Under the pieces are notes generated by a model. It had not been told where the DNA came from and did no database searches. It saw only the letters and a program-made list of their open reading frames with translations. From NCBI RefSeq assembly GCF_028890485.2, contig NZ_JARCHV010000002.1, positions 124,001 through 188,000 of the forward strand: DNA of 64,000 nucleotides, read 5' to 3'. A program made the translations under genes and the position numbers. The DNA is from Planococcus sp. SK3692. Its GTDB lineage: Bacteria > Bacillota > Bacilli > Bacillales_A > Planococcaceae. Below are positions 16,936 to 25,045 of the stretch, piece after piece; the stretch's first letter is position 1, and each line of letters starts with the position of its first letter.

Positions 16936-18132
16936 ATGTCTACAGAAGCGTTGGTTTCATTAAGCAGTTCATTCTTATTCTTCTCATTTATTGTATTTTT
17001 AATTGCAATCATTCCATTTGGAGTGGCTGTAAAATCGAAAAAGCAATTGGCAGTGAAAATTGCGATGGGCTTGACGGTCGTTGGGTTTGCCGCTCAACTT
17101 GGTTATTTTATTTTACGCTGGGTCGCTGCAGGCCATGCGCCAGTTAGCAATTTAAATGAATTCCTGACATTCTTCGGTATTATGCTGATTGGGAGCTTTT
17201 TAGGTTTTTTCTACATATACCGCCAACCGGTTATGGGCCTGTTCTTGCTGCCAGTCGCGATATTAATCATTGCCTATGCCAGCATGTTCGCCAATGAAGT
17301 ATCGCCGCTTATTCCGGCGCTTCAAAGCCACTGGCTCACGATCCATGTCATTACGGTGGCTACCGCAAGTGCTGTGTTATCCGTATCGTTTGTAACGGGA
17401 TTAATCTATTTATTGAAGAAGGTAGATACAACGAACAAGAGCAAAAGTGCATTCTTTTTGGAATTAGTGCTGTATTTCATGGTAGTGGTGGTTGGCTTCA
17501 TTCTAGCATCGTCAGCATTTGGAATTTCCGGATACAGCGCCAGTTACCAATTTGAAAATCAAGAAGGCCAGAGCCAGGTGTATGAGTATGCCCTGCCAGC
17601 TATTGTGGTGCCGGATGAGGCGCAAGCCGTTTCTGGAACTGCCGAAAACTATGAACCGGCCTCTCATTACGCGGGGCTTGTAGAGATTCCCAATAACATT
17701 GAGACTGCTAAGCTCAATTCGGTAATGTGGTCCTTTGTCATTGGTTCAATCTTGTATGTAATAATTCGCTTGGTTGCCCGCAAGAAAATCTCCCAATTGC
17801 TTCAGCCTTTCACGAACAAAGTCGATTTAACATTGATGGACGAGATTTCTTACCGATCGGTCGTTATCGGTTTTCCGTTATTTGCGCTGGGTGGATTGTT
17901 TTTCGCCATGATTTGGGCGCAAATTGCGTGGAGCCGATTTTGGGGATGGGACCCGAAAGAAGTTTGGGCGCTCATTACCTTCCTCTTCTATGCTGCATTT
18001 CTTCACCTGCGAATCGGCAAGGAGTGGACGGGTGAAAAGACGGCGTGGCTCGCGATAATCGGCTTTGGCACCATTATTTTCAATCAAGTCTTCGTGAACT
18101 TAGTCATTTCAGGCTTGCATTCATATGCATGA
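16936..18132 (+). CDS. Cytochrome c biogenesis protein ResC/CcsB family
   Basis: A 398-residue polytopic membrane protein of the CcsA/ResC family, the haem-handling subunit of the System II cytochrome c assembly machinery. The tryptophan-rich haem motif is present as WSRFWGWDPKEVWALITF, and conserved histidines are visible in SHWLTIHVITV, FLHLR and ISGLHSYA. The start is ATG 16936 with TTGGAGGA upstream. In Bacillus resC sits in resABC with its partner resB; here no resB or resA lies nearby, only two small genes and a hydrolase. It may be a second, stand-alone copy. Family call is firm, role in a complex inferred. Confidence 0.88.
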   Translation: MSTEALVSLSSSFLFFSFIVFLIAIIPFGVAVKSKKQLAVKIAMGLTVVGFAAQLGYFILRWVAAGHAPVSNLNEFLTFFGIMLIGSFLGFFYIYRQPVMGLFLLPVAILIIAYASMFANEVSPLIPALQSHWLTIHVITVATASAVLSVSFVTGLIYLLKKVDTTNKSKSAFFLELVLYFMVVVVGFILASSAFGISGYSASYQFENQEGQSQVYEYALPAIVVPDEAQAVSGTAENYEPASHYAGLVEIPNNIETAKLNSVMWSFVIGSILYVIIRLVARKKISQLLQPFTNKVDLTLMDEISYRSVVIGFPLFALGGLFFAMIWAQIAWSRFWGWDPKEVWALITFLFYAAFLHLRIGKEWTGEKTAWLAIIGFGTIIFNQVFVNLVISGLHSYA

Positions 18133-18162
18133 TTATTTGATTTCAATCGGGGAGGGGCATTT

Positions 18163-18351
18163 ATGAAAGACCGAATTATTCTCGTCATCGTTCTAGCAAG
18201 TGTACTAGGTTCGTCCGCAGTCAGTAAATCATCCCTTAGCTACACAATGAAATCAATTTGTTACGCATTGTCAGCTAGCGTCATGATAGGAGTAGGCATT
18301 CACGCTTTTTATACATACATGAAGACTAGAAAAAAAGAAAAGTCAGCTTAA
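18163..18351 (+). CDS. Small membrane protein (62 aa)
   Basis: Two short hydrophobic segments (residues about 4-22 and 28-52) and a basic C-terminal end KTRKKEKSA. Preceded by GGGGAGGGG. It lies 30 bp after resC and 20 bp before the hydrolase gene on the same strand, so it is likely part of that transcript. Unrecognised. Confidence 0.6.
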   Translation: MKDRIILVIVLASVLGSSAVSKSSLSYTMKSICYALSASVMIGVGIHAFYTYMKTRKKEKSA

Positions 18352-18371
18352 AGGGGCTTGAGGAGAGGGGA

Positions 18372-19223
18372 ATGGGGATGACTTGGGAGCATAGGATAGT
18401 TTCGACTTCGCGCGGTAAATTTGAAGTGTTCGCTAAAGGCGTCGGTGATCCATTGTGCGTGACGCATCTTTATTCGGAATTCAACGCGACCGGAGATTAT
18501 TTTGCTGAAGCATTTACCGAAACAAATCGTGTCTATCTAGTCAACCTGCGAGAAGCCGGAAACTCCGAAAAAGCACACCATCCGTATGAATTGAGCATGT
18601 TGGAGAGTGTCTTTGATCTCGAAGCGATTCGCACAGCTTTGGGTTTTGAACGATGGGGTTTTGCAGGGCATTCAACTGGCGGCATGCTCGGTATCGTCTA
18701 CGGCATCTATTTTTCTGCGCATCTTCGTTCCCTAGTCATTACCGGTGCTGCGGCCAGAGAGTATATGACATTTTCAAAAGACTGCATTTATAATCCTGAA
18801 CATCCACAGTTTTTGCGGATGCAAGAGCTGATCGAAAATCTAAAAAGTCCAGAAGCGACGGATCGTCAAAAGCAGCAATGGAAAGTTGAAAGAACCAAGC
18901 TGTCTTTAGCCAATCCGGACCATTATGAAAGTTATTTTTCAAGGCCCATAACCAAAAAGATGTCAGCGATCCGAATGGACTTCTTTAACCGCGAACTCCA
19001 GCTATTCGACATAACCCGTAAACTCCACTTAATCGCAGCACCGACACTGATTATGTGCGGCCGTCACGATGTACAATGCCCAATCGTCTATTCGCAAGAG
19101 ATGGCTGAACTGATACCGGGAGCGCAGCTGGCTATTTTCGAAAATAGCAATCATCACCCGTTTCTCGAAGAAAAGACACAATTCCATCAAATATACAAAG
19201 AGTACATCGATGGACTAACTTAA
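18372..19223 (+). CDS. Alpha/beta hydrolase
   Basis: A 283-residue single-domain hydrolase. The nucleophile elbow is GHSTGG (Ser101), the acid is in LIMCGRHDVQCP, and the base is one of the histidines in NSNHHPFLE near residue 260. The oxyanion region precedes it at VTHLYSEFNATGDYF. It resembles proline-iminopeptidase-like and ester hydrolases; the substrate cannot be given. The ATG at 18372 has GAGGAGAGG upstream; a second in-frame ATG lies 6 bp later. Confidence 0.88.
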   Translation: MGMTWEHRIVSTSRGKFEVFAKGVGDPLCVTHLYSEFNATGDYFAEAFTETNRVYLVNLREAGNSEKAHHPYELSMLESVFDLEAIRTALGFERWGFAGHSTGGMLGIVYGIYFSAHLRSLVITGAAAREYMTFSKDCIYNPEHPQFLRMQELIENLKSPEATDRQKQQWKVERTKLSLANPDHYESYFSRPITKKMSAIRMDFFNRELQLFDITRKLHLIAAPTLIMCGRHDVQCPIVYSQEMAELIPGAQLAIFENSNHHPFLEEKTQFHQIYKEYIDGLT

Positions 19224-19261
19224 GTTCCAGGAATAGCAGAGATTACTAAAGGAGGAATTGA

Positions 19262-19528
19262 ATGAAGCGCGTATTTTTAGCCGCAATCATCCTGTCAGCC
19301 CTTGTCGCGTGGGGCCATTTCTTCTTTGACTTGAGAACTATTGTGCCGGATCCGGTAGCTAGATTGGCTGTTGCGTTGGCTCTTTTTGTGTTGTTTATCG
19401 GAATGATGTATTGGATTGTGGAAAAAGGCAGGGGAATAATCCAGATTCCTGAAACAGCTAGAAGAGGAAATGTTGCGGTGTTTCGGTATATAATAAGGTC
19501 AAAGCAGAATAATTGGCCTGTCGTTTAA
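19262..19528 (+). CDS. Small membrane protein (88 aa)
   Basis: Two hydrophobic helices (about residues 4-22 and 34-55) and a basic tail containing GRGIIQIPETARRGN. Start has AAAGGAGG upstream; a strong terminator follows. Unrecognised. Confidence 0.6.
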   Translation: MKRVFLAAIILSALVAWGHFFFDLRTIVPDPVARLAVALALFVLFIGMMYWIVEKGRGIIQIPETARRGNVAVFRYIIRSKQNNWPVV

Positions 19529-19560
19529 AGCCTGTGCTAAATGGATGGAGCACTGAAGAA

Positions 19561-19598
19561 GAGGGATGCGCTGAAGGATGGCGCATCCCTCTTTTTTA
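19561..19598 (+). terminator. Terminator of the resC-to-small-membrane-protein unit
   Basis: An 11-bp perfect stem (GAGGGATGCGC / GCGCATCCCTC), 9-base loop and T-run. Confidence 0.95.
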
Positions 19599-19715
19599 TT
19601 TTTGGCTGAATGCAATGAGATGGCTTTTTGATTTAATCTAAATCCGGCGTTTTCACGTTTACCGTATAGAAACAATGCGTACATAGCAAAAATGCATCAG
19701 AAAGAGGCGGAACAA

Positions 19716-21095
19716 ATGGAGAATGAAAAAAGAGAGAATCCGGCAGCTGAAAAATCGAAAAAGCCAAAAGGCGGACAGTTCTATAAGTCTGTCTGGCGCT
19801 GGCATCTGTATGCGGGCGTTTTATTTGCGCCTCTGTTGGTGCTGCTTGCAATCACCGGCTCGGTGTATTTGTTTAAAGCGGAAATTGAAAATGTGCTGTA
19901 TGCAGATTATTACGAAGTTCAAGCACAAGAAGAGCGGGTGGCGGTTTCTGAGCAGCTCTCAGAAGTGAATCGATTGTATCCAGATGGCATCGTGACGGCT
20001 TACCGCCCAGGCGAGAACGAGTCACGTTCGAGTGAAGTGACGGTTGAAGCGGATGGCATGTCGATGACGGTGTTCATCGATCCTTACACCGGCGAATCAC
20101 TCGGTGAAATCGATAACGACGACCGCATCATGGACAAGATCGAAGAAATCCACGGCGAGCTGATGGCCGGCACACTCGGCGACCGAATCGTTGAACTGGC
20201 CGCAAGTTGGGCTGTGGTGCTCATCGTCACCGGTTTGTTCTTATGGTTCCCGAAAAAAATGAACGGGGCAGGCGGCGTATTATTTCCGCGTCTCCGCCAA
20301 GGGCCGAAAATTCGCAGAAGAGATCTCCACTCAGTGCCGGCGGTTTGGCTGTCTGCGGGATTATTGTTTTTGATCATGACTGGGCTGCCGTGGTCAGGAT
20401 TTTGGGGAACCAATTTCCAGGCGCTGGTGACCAATACAGGAGAAGGCTATCCGCCGTCTGTTTGGATCGGCGACGCGCCGAAATCGGACGTCGAAACGCA
20501 GGACATTGCGGACGTGCCATGGGCAGCAGAAACCTTGGATGTGCCCTTGTCATCGGTACAAGGGATGGTCCCGCTGCCGCTCGATAAGGTCGTTGAAATC
20601 GCCGAGCAGGAAGGCATTCACCCGTCCTATTCGGTGTTTATTCCTCAAGAACCGGAGGGCGTCTACACGCTGTCTGTGTTCCCGCCAAAAGCGCAGGATG
20701 AGGCCACGATGCACATCGACCAATATTCAGGCGCTGTACTGGCTGATTACCGCTACGACAATTACGGCGTCATCGGTAAAATCGTCGCCTGGGGCATCAC
20801 GCTCCATAAAGGTTCGCAATTCGGCCTCGTCAATCAATTGATCAGCCTGTTCATCTGCCTCGGCATTGTGTTTGTGGCCGTGAGCGGTGTGTACCTTTGG
20901 TGGAAGCGCAAGCCGAAAAAAGGCATGGGCGCACCGAAAGCGCCGCCGCTCTTTAAAACGAAAGGGTTTTTGCTATTGATGATCGTGCTCGGCTTGTTGT
21001 TCCCGCTCGCGGGGCTGTCGATGCTTGTTGTCTGGCTGTTCGATAAGCTGTTGATCCAGCGCATTCCGGCCGTGAAAAAATGGCTGAATGCATGA
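19716..21095 (+). CDS. PepSY-associated transmembrane protein
   Basis: A 459-residue protein with the PepSY-TM layout: a basic cytoplasmic N-terminus, a first helix after SVWRWHLYAGVLFAPLLVLLA, a PepSY-like extracellular region with the EIHGELMAG motif, further helices near residues 165-185 (VVLIVTGLFLWFPKK) and 215-235, a second extracellular region, then two or three C-terminal helices including VFVAVSGVYLWWKRKP. Such proteins occur with iron or copper genes and resemble ferric-reductase-type membrane parts. I start at ATG 19716, which has AAAGAGG upstream. The lipoprotein gene follows after 14 bp, so they form an operon. Confidence 0.88.
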   Translation: MENEKRENPAAEKSKKPKGGQFYKSVWRWHLYAGVLFAPLLVLLAITGSVYLFKAEIENVLYADYYEVQAQEERVAVSEQLSEVNRLYPDGIVTAYRPGENESRSSEVTVEADGMSMTVFIDPYTGESLGEIDNDDRIMDKIEEIHGELMAGTLGDRIVELAASWAVVLIVTGLFLWFPKKMNGAGGVLFPRLRQGPKIRRRDLHSVPAVWLSAGLLFLIMTGLPWSGFWGTNFQALVTNTGEGYPPSVWIGDAPKSDVETQDIADVPWAAETLDVPLSSVQGMVPLPLDKVVEIAEQEGIHPSYSVFIPQEPEGVYTLSVFPPKAQDEATMHIDQYSGAVLADYRYDNYGVIGKIVAWGITLHKGSQFGLVNQLISLFICLGIVFVAVSGVYLWWKRKPKKGMGAPKAPPLFKTKGFLLLMIVLGLLFPLAGLSMLVVWLFDKLLIQRIPAVKKWLNA

Positions 21096-21109
21096 AAGGG
21101 GAAAGTGCA

Positions 21110-21580
21110 ATGAAGAACATCTACTGGCCGCTGCTCGCGGTGTTGGCGCTTGTCTTGCTGAGCGCTTGTTCTGTCCGCAGCGATGCGGCGGATTTATACA
21201 AGCAAGAAGCGCCGGTGCACATTGCGGTGGACATTCCGGAAAAAGTGGCTGCGGGCGAGACCTTCACGATACAAGCAGAGTTAACACAAAACGGCGAACC
21301 GGTGGACGAGGCGAATTTCGTCCATTTTGAAATCCGCAAGCAGGATGGTTCGATTCCTTACCCGATGAAAGAAGCGCAAGCAGCAGGAAACGGTGTTTAC
21401 GAAATGCAAGCCAACTTCAGGAGTGATGGGCTGTATTTCCTGGAAGTGCATGCAGGAAGCGGAGACGCCATCAGCAATCCGCATTACCAATTCATTGTCG
21501 GGGAACTGTCCGAAAGTGAACTCGACAGCTTAAAACAAGGGCCGGCGCCGGATGCGGGAAATTCCGGCCACCATCATTAA
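21110..21580 (+). CDS. FixH/YtkA-like lipoprotein
   Basis: A 156-residue lipoprotein: signal sequence with lipobox LLSAC (Cys at about residue 20), then an immunoglobulin-like YtkA/FixH beta domain (IAVDIPEKVAAGETFTIQA, EANFVHFEIRKQDG, GVYEMQANFRSDGLYFLEVH). The chain ends in GHHH, a possible metal-binding tail. AAGGGGAAAG precedes the ATG at 21110. Pairing with a PepSY-TM protein suggests a metal-related extracytoplasmic role; this is inference. Confidence 0.82.
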   Translation: MKNIYWPLLAVLALVLLSACSVRSDAADLYKQEAPVHIAVDIPEKVAAGETFTIQAELTQNGEPVDEANFVHFEIRKQDGSIPYPMKEAQAAGNGVYEMQANFRSDGLYFLEVHAGSGDAISNPHYQFIVGELSESELDSLKQGPAPDAGNSGHHH

Positions 21581-21762
21581 ACGCAGGGCCACAACCGGAG
21601 CGGTCATTTGAAGGGATCGTGCATTGTTACTTAGAATTCCAGTTTGATTTGTGCAAAGGGCTCATAAAAATTTTCAATGTACGGGACGAAAGCCATATTT
21701 TCGGGTATAGAACATCATCAGGAAATATTGGAATCGCGGAGCTGGAGGGAAGGACGGTATAA

Positions 21763-22155
21763 GTGAACGAAGAGTTAATAATTGCAGAAAAAGTGCAAAA
21801 GACCTTGAAAGCGCGCTGTGAATATCGAAATGGAAAATACCGCTTTACCAAAACCAAGAAATTGGAGATTTTCCTCGGGCCGAGCCTGTTCATTTTTAAG
21901 CTGGACATGGACGTCAGCTTCGAACATTTCCAGCAAGACGGGGCAGCCGTCAACAAAGCCACGGTGTACATCTTGCCTGAAGAGATCTTGGCATTTGAAA
22001 CCAGTTTGCGCACCTTTCCGATTCCGCTGCCGATTGCGTTTCGCCAATGTGTCTACATGAACCAGAATGTCATTGAAGTGGAGATGGAATCCTTGGAGCC
22101 GCCACTGAATTTTGCGCTTCGGCTGGCCGCGGCGTTAAAAGAAATCGAACCATGA
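21763..22155 (+). CDS. Conserved-looking hypothetical protein (130 aa)
   Basis: A soluble 130-residue protein that I do not recognise. It starts at GTG with GGAGGGAAGG upstream. It mixes strands and helices (YRFTKTKKLEIFLGPSLFIFKLDMDVSFEHF) and ends with a possible amphipathic helix FALRLAAALKEIE. No signal peptide, membrane segment or catalytic motif is visible. It ends 76 bp before ytvA on the same strand and may share its transcript. Confidence 0.65.
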   Translation: MNEELIIAEKVQKTLKARCEYRNGKYRFTKTKKLEIFLGPSLFIFKLDMDVSFEHFQQDGAAVNKATVYILPEEILAFETSLRTFPIPLPIAFRQCVYMNQNVIEVEMESLEPPLNFALRLAAALKEIEP

Positions 22156-22159
22156 CCTA

Positions 22160-22223
22160 TCTCCGATCCCATGCGAGAAAGGGTGCACCGCCAGTGAAAA
22201 GACCAACCCATATAGATCGGAGA
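22160..22223 (+). promoter_or_regulatory. Inverted repeat enclosing the ytvA ribosome binding site
   Basis: TCTCCGATC (22160-22168) is a perfect reverse complement of GATCGGAGA (22215-22223). The right arm contains the GGAG ribosome binding site of ytvA, 8 bases before its ATG. If the RNA folds, the arms would close the site with a 46-base loop. The structure is inferred from the bases alone. Confidence 0.45.
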
Positions 22224-22231
22224 GAATGAAC

Positions 22232-23008
22232 ATGAACCATTTACAAACAGAAATCAAAAGCGAATTATTGGAAGCGATGCTAAACGGCAGCCAAGTAGCG
22301 GCCGTCGTGACAGACCCCGAACAACAAGACAACCCGATCATCTACTATAACGAAACCTTCGCACAACTGACAGGGTATGCAGGACACGAGATCATCGGGC
22401 GAAACTGCCGCTTTTTGCAAGGCGACCATACCGACCGTTTCACCATCGGAAAGATCAAACAGGCAATTGAAAATCGTGAGAAAATCACCGTCACACTAGA
22501 AAATTACCGGAAAGACGGCACAAGATTTTGGAACCGGCTGAATATTGAACCGGTGACAATGGATGGCCACCTGTATTTCATTGGCACGCAAACAGACATC
22601 ACCAACGAAGTGGAACAGCAAGTGGAACTGAACGAAAAAGAGCAGGAAATCAACGAACAATTGCTGCCGATTTTGCCGATCGACGACAACATCGGCGCCG
22701 TTGCATTGGTTGGGAAAATGAACAATCTTCGCTTTGACGCTCTTACGTCCAAATTAAGCCATTTCGTCCGGGATACAAGTACTAAACACATCATTATTGA
22801 TGTAACAGGCGTACTGTGGGAAAAAAATTTCCTGTACTCCAATTTATTGATGATCCAGGACGTTTTGAGATTGATGGGCAGCAAGCTCTACATTTCCGGC
22901 ATCAGTCCGAAAACGGCGATAGAAATCGTCAGCATCAAAGACGACGACCAAAACTTATTGACGTTTTCGACGGTTCAGCAAGTAATTCAGCGCTTGCAGG
23001 CGAAATAG
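22232..23008 (+). CDS. ytvA: LOV-STAS blue-light photoreceptor (YtvA family)
   Basis: A 258-residue protein like Bacillus YtvA (261 residues). The PAS/LOV domain holds the flavin motif GRNCRFLQG with the photoactive Cys59, followed by QAIENREKITVTLENYRKDGTRFWNRLNIEP, and a J-alpha-like helix (VEQQVELNEKEQEINEQ). The C-terminal STAS domain (about residues 148-255) includes HIIIDVTGVLW and YISGISPKTAIEIV. In Bacillus the protein activates the sigma-B general stress response through the stressosome after blue light. I prefer ATG 22232 for spacing to GGAGA; ATG 22226 is the alternative. The sequence upstream could fold over the ribosome binding site. Confidence 0.92.
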   Translation: MNHLQTEIKSELLEAMLNGSQVAAVVTDPEQQDNPIIYYNETFAQLTGYAGHEIIGRNCRFLQGDHTDRFTIGKIKQAIENREKITVTLENYRKDGTRFWNRLNIEPVTMDGHLYFIGTQTDITNEVEQQVELNEKEQEINEQLLPILPIDDNIGAVALVGKMNNLRFDALTSKLSHFVRDTSTKHIIIDVTGVLWEKNFLYSNLLMIQDVLRLMGSKLYISGISPKTAIEIVSIKDDDQNLLTFSTVQQVIQRLQAK

Positions 23009-23020
23009 GCTAGAAACTGC

Positions 23021-23075
23021 AAAACCCCCTTGTTCTACATCGGAACAAGGGGGTTTTTGCGTTCTACTGCTGTGA
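23021..23075 (+). repeat. 55-bp direct repeat, copy 1 (contains ytvA terminator)
   Basis: Identical over 55 bp to 23695-23749. It contains a 15-bp-class hairpin (CCCCCTTGTTC / GAACAAGGGGG) with A and T runs, which ends ytvA. Its right end is identical to the antisense of the last three codons and stop of the downstream DJ-1 gene, although no such gene is present at this copy. Confidence 0.95.
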
Positions 23076-23124
23076 TAAACTGGAAATGTTAATTAGGTGA
23101 TGATGCATTGAAGGAGAGAAGACC

Positions 23125-23688
23125 GTGGCAAATGCTGAAAAGTTCGAAGCAAAATCAGAAACAGAGAGGTTGATCATACGTCCGCTGGAACGAGCGGATT
23201 ATGCCGAGTGGCTGTCAGGTTTTAGTGGCCGTTCGCCATCAAAGCATATCTACGATCCTGGAAGACTAGATATGAGTGATTGCACGGAACAGTGGTTTCA
23301 GGAACTCGTGAGCAAGCATCAGCAACTGGCGCATAACGACACAGCCCATGTGTTCGCCGCATTTCGAAAAAAAGACGGGCGTCATATCGGCATGGTCGAC
23401 TTTTCGACACTGGCCCGGGAAGAATTTCAATGGGGGCGGATTGGCTACACCATCCATAACCAATATTGGAATCAAGGCTTTGGAAATGAAGCGGTAACTG
23501 AGGCGTTGAAAATTGCCTTCACCCAGCTTGGCTTCCACCGGATCGAAGCGCATATTAACCTTGATAACGAAGCTTCCGTCCGTCTGGCTGAAAGCGCCGG
23601 CATGAAATTTGAATGCGTGCGGGAAGCTTTTCTGTATGAAGGCGGAGAGTGGGTCGATCACTTGATCTACTCAATCAATCACAAATAA
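23125..23688 (+). CDS. GNAT family N-acetyltransferase (RimJ/RimL type)
   Basis: A 187-residue acetyltransferase: ETERLIIRPLERADYAEWL at the start, HIGMVDFSTLAREEFQWGRIGYTIHNQYWNQGFGNEAVTEALKIAF for the acetyl-CoA loop, and NLDNEASVRLAESAGMKFECVREA. The start is GTG with AAGGAGAG upstream. The gene is bracketed by two identical 55-bp repeats carrying terminators, so it looks like a cassette placed between ytvA and the DJ-1 gene. Confidence 0.9.
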   Translation: MANAEKFEAKSETERLIIRPLERADYAEWLSGFSGRSPSKHIYDPGRLDMSDCTEQWFQELVSKHQQLAHNDTAHVFAAFRKKDGRHIGMVDFSTLAREEFQWGRIGYTIHNQYWNQGFGNEAVTEALKIAFTQLGFHRIEAHINLDNEASVRLAESAGMKFECVREAFLYEGGEWVDHLIYSINHK

Positions 23689-23694
23689 GCAAAG

Positions 23695-23749
23695 AAAACC
23701 CCCTTGTTCTACATCGGAACAAGGGGGTTTTTGCGTTCTACTGCTGTGA
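23695..23749. repeat. 55-bp direct repeat, copy 2 (bidirectional terminator)
   Basis: Perfect copy of 23021-23075. Here its right end is the true 3' end of the reverse-strand DJ-1 gene (codons Ser-Gln-Gln-stop), and its hairpin serves as terminator for both convergent genes. Confidence 0.95.
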
Positions 23750-24346
23750 CTTTGTGTAATCGTGGTAGCCTTGCTTGAAAAACCCGTACCATTCATCGAT
23801 TTCCGCTTGCGGTGCGGCATTCAGCGCTTCGAGCACTTCTTTCCCAAATTCGAGGAATGCAGAACCGTTCGCGGTGATGAGCTGGCCGCTGCGTACGGCT
23901 TGCTGCTGGAGATAGTGGGATTCGCTCGTATAGCGGTCGCCAGCCGTTTCCTGCAAATCTTCCAAGTGATTGCTCGTATGCGGCACATCGTTCAATAAAC
24001 CGTTCTTTCCGAGAAATACCGAAGCGTCGCAAATGGCGCCAATCACGGCTTGCTGGCGGATCGCTTTGTCGATTAGCTCCATGACGCGTTCGCTGCCGTC
24101 TTTGCGCCAGGAGTTACCCCCAATCAGGATCAATCCCGCGAATTCCTCCGGGGCATCGTCAATACTATAATCGGGCACTACGGTAAAGCCACCGATCGAT
24201 TTCACCGGATCTTTCGTCAGCGAAACCGTCTTGACGTCAAACCTACGGCCGTCGCCTTCCGGTTCTTCGTTCAATGCCGCTGCCAAAGATCCAGCTTCCC
24301 AGTCCGCATACTCGTCCAGTAGCACAAAAAGAACTTTCTCGTTCAT
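23738..24346 (-). CDS. DJ-1/PfpI family protein (YdeA-like)
   Basis: A 202-residue class I glutamine-amidotransferase-like protein. The nucleophile elbow is IGAICDASVFLG (Cys near residue 110), preceded by LILIGGNSWRKDG and followed by the conserved HTSNHLEDLQ. Bacillus YdeA is closest in memory. Members act as proteases, chaperones or glyoxalase-like enzymes; no specific activity can be assigned. I start at ATG 24346, since AAAGGG lies 9 bp upstream; ATG 24355 would touch that site. Confidence 0.85.
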   Translation of the reverse strand: MNEKVLFVLLDEYADWEAGSLAAALNEEPEGDGRRFDVKTVSLTKDPVKSIGGFTVVPDYSIDDAPEEFAGLILIGGNSWRKDGSERVMELIDKAIRQQAVIGAICDASVFLGKNGLLNDVPHTSNHLEDLQETAGDRYTSESHYLQQQAVRSGQLITANGSAFLEFGKEVLEALNAAPQAEIDEWYGFFKQGYHDYTKSQQ

Positions 24347-24437
24347 ACCGTTCATCCCTTTCGCGTAACTATTCGCTCAATCGTTAAGCGAATTATAGCA
24401 CAATCATAAGCGTTTACTGTCGGGAAGTGGCTATATG

Positions 24438-24725
24438 TCAGTGGCCGCCGGTGAGTTCCAAGTAGAAGATCATAAAGAGGCTGATGAGGCCGATGAGAGC
24501 CATGATGCCGTAAGCGATTTTTCGGAACGTGCCCCCTTTGAAATAGGCGAACAAGACAAAGAAGTACAGCACCGCTGCCGGTACGAGGAAGCTCAGGAAT
24601 CCACCGACATCTTCAAGATGATGCGCAAAAATCGAGATGGCGAGTCCCAGGAACAGGGCAGCGCCGTAGAGTGTCATGACTTTCTTTAAGCTTTTTTCAG
24701 GATCGTAGTTTTGTGAAGCAGCCAT
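24438..24725 (-). CDS. Small membrane protein (95 aa)
   Basis: Three hydrophobic helices (about residues 17-35, 42-65 and 70-90) after a charged start MAASQNYDPEKSLKKV. AAGGAG precedes the ATG at 24725; the longer in-frame ORF to 24800 has no such site. Unrecognised; a single-gene unit. Confidence 0.65.
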   Translation of the reverse strand: MAASQNYDPEKSLKKVMTLYGAALFLGLAISIFAHHLEDVGGFLSFLVPAAVLYFFVLFAYFKGGTFRKIAYGIMALIGLISLFMIFYLELTGGH

Positions 24726-24954
24726 AATATCCAAACTCCTTGTCGTTTTTATCAGTCCCAATGATTGAATATCCATTGGCCTGTCATATTCGGTTTCCAA
24801 TAAGCCGATTGTTTCTATTCAGCTTCGTTTAACTGTAGCGCGTTTAGCTGTTCGCTATCAAGCGACACGTCATGTCAGGCTTCATTTTCTATGAGCTGGA
24901 AGCCTTCAATGTGAAAACTTCATTTCCCAGGAAATAAAATCGAAGCATTTCTTG

Positions 24955-25020
24955 TTGACGGGAATAATTACGAATGGTAAATTGGTTTTAATTACAGACA
25001 AAAAGAGTCTTTAATGTCTG
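24955..25020 (+). promoter_or_regulatory. Promoter and dyad operator of the Rrf2 operon
   Basis: TTGACG (24955-24960), 17-bp spacer, TAAATT (24978-24983) form a good sigma-A promoter. Just downstream, CAGACA ... TGTCTG (24995-25020) is a 6-bp inverted repeat enclosing a nested AAAGA-G-TCTTT dyad. The place over the start site suits autorepression by the Rrf2 protein. Confidence 0.6.
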
Positions 25021-25045
25021 CAAAAGAGTTTTAGGAGGATGACTG

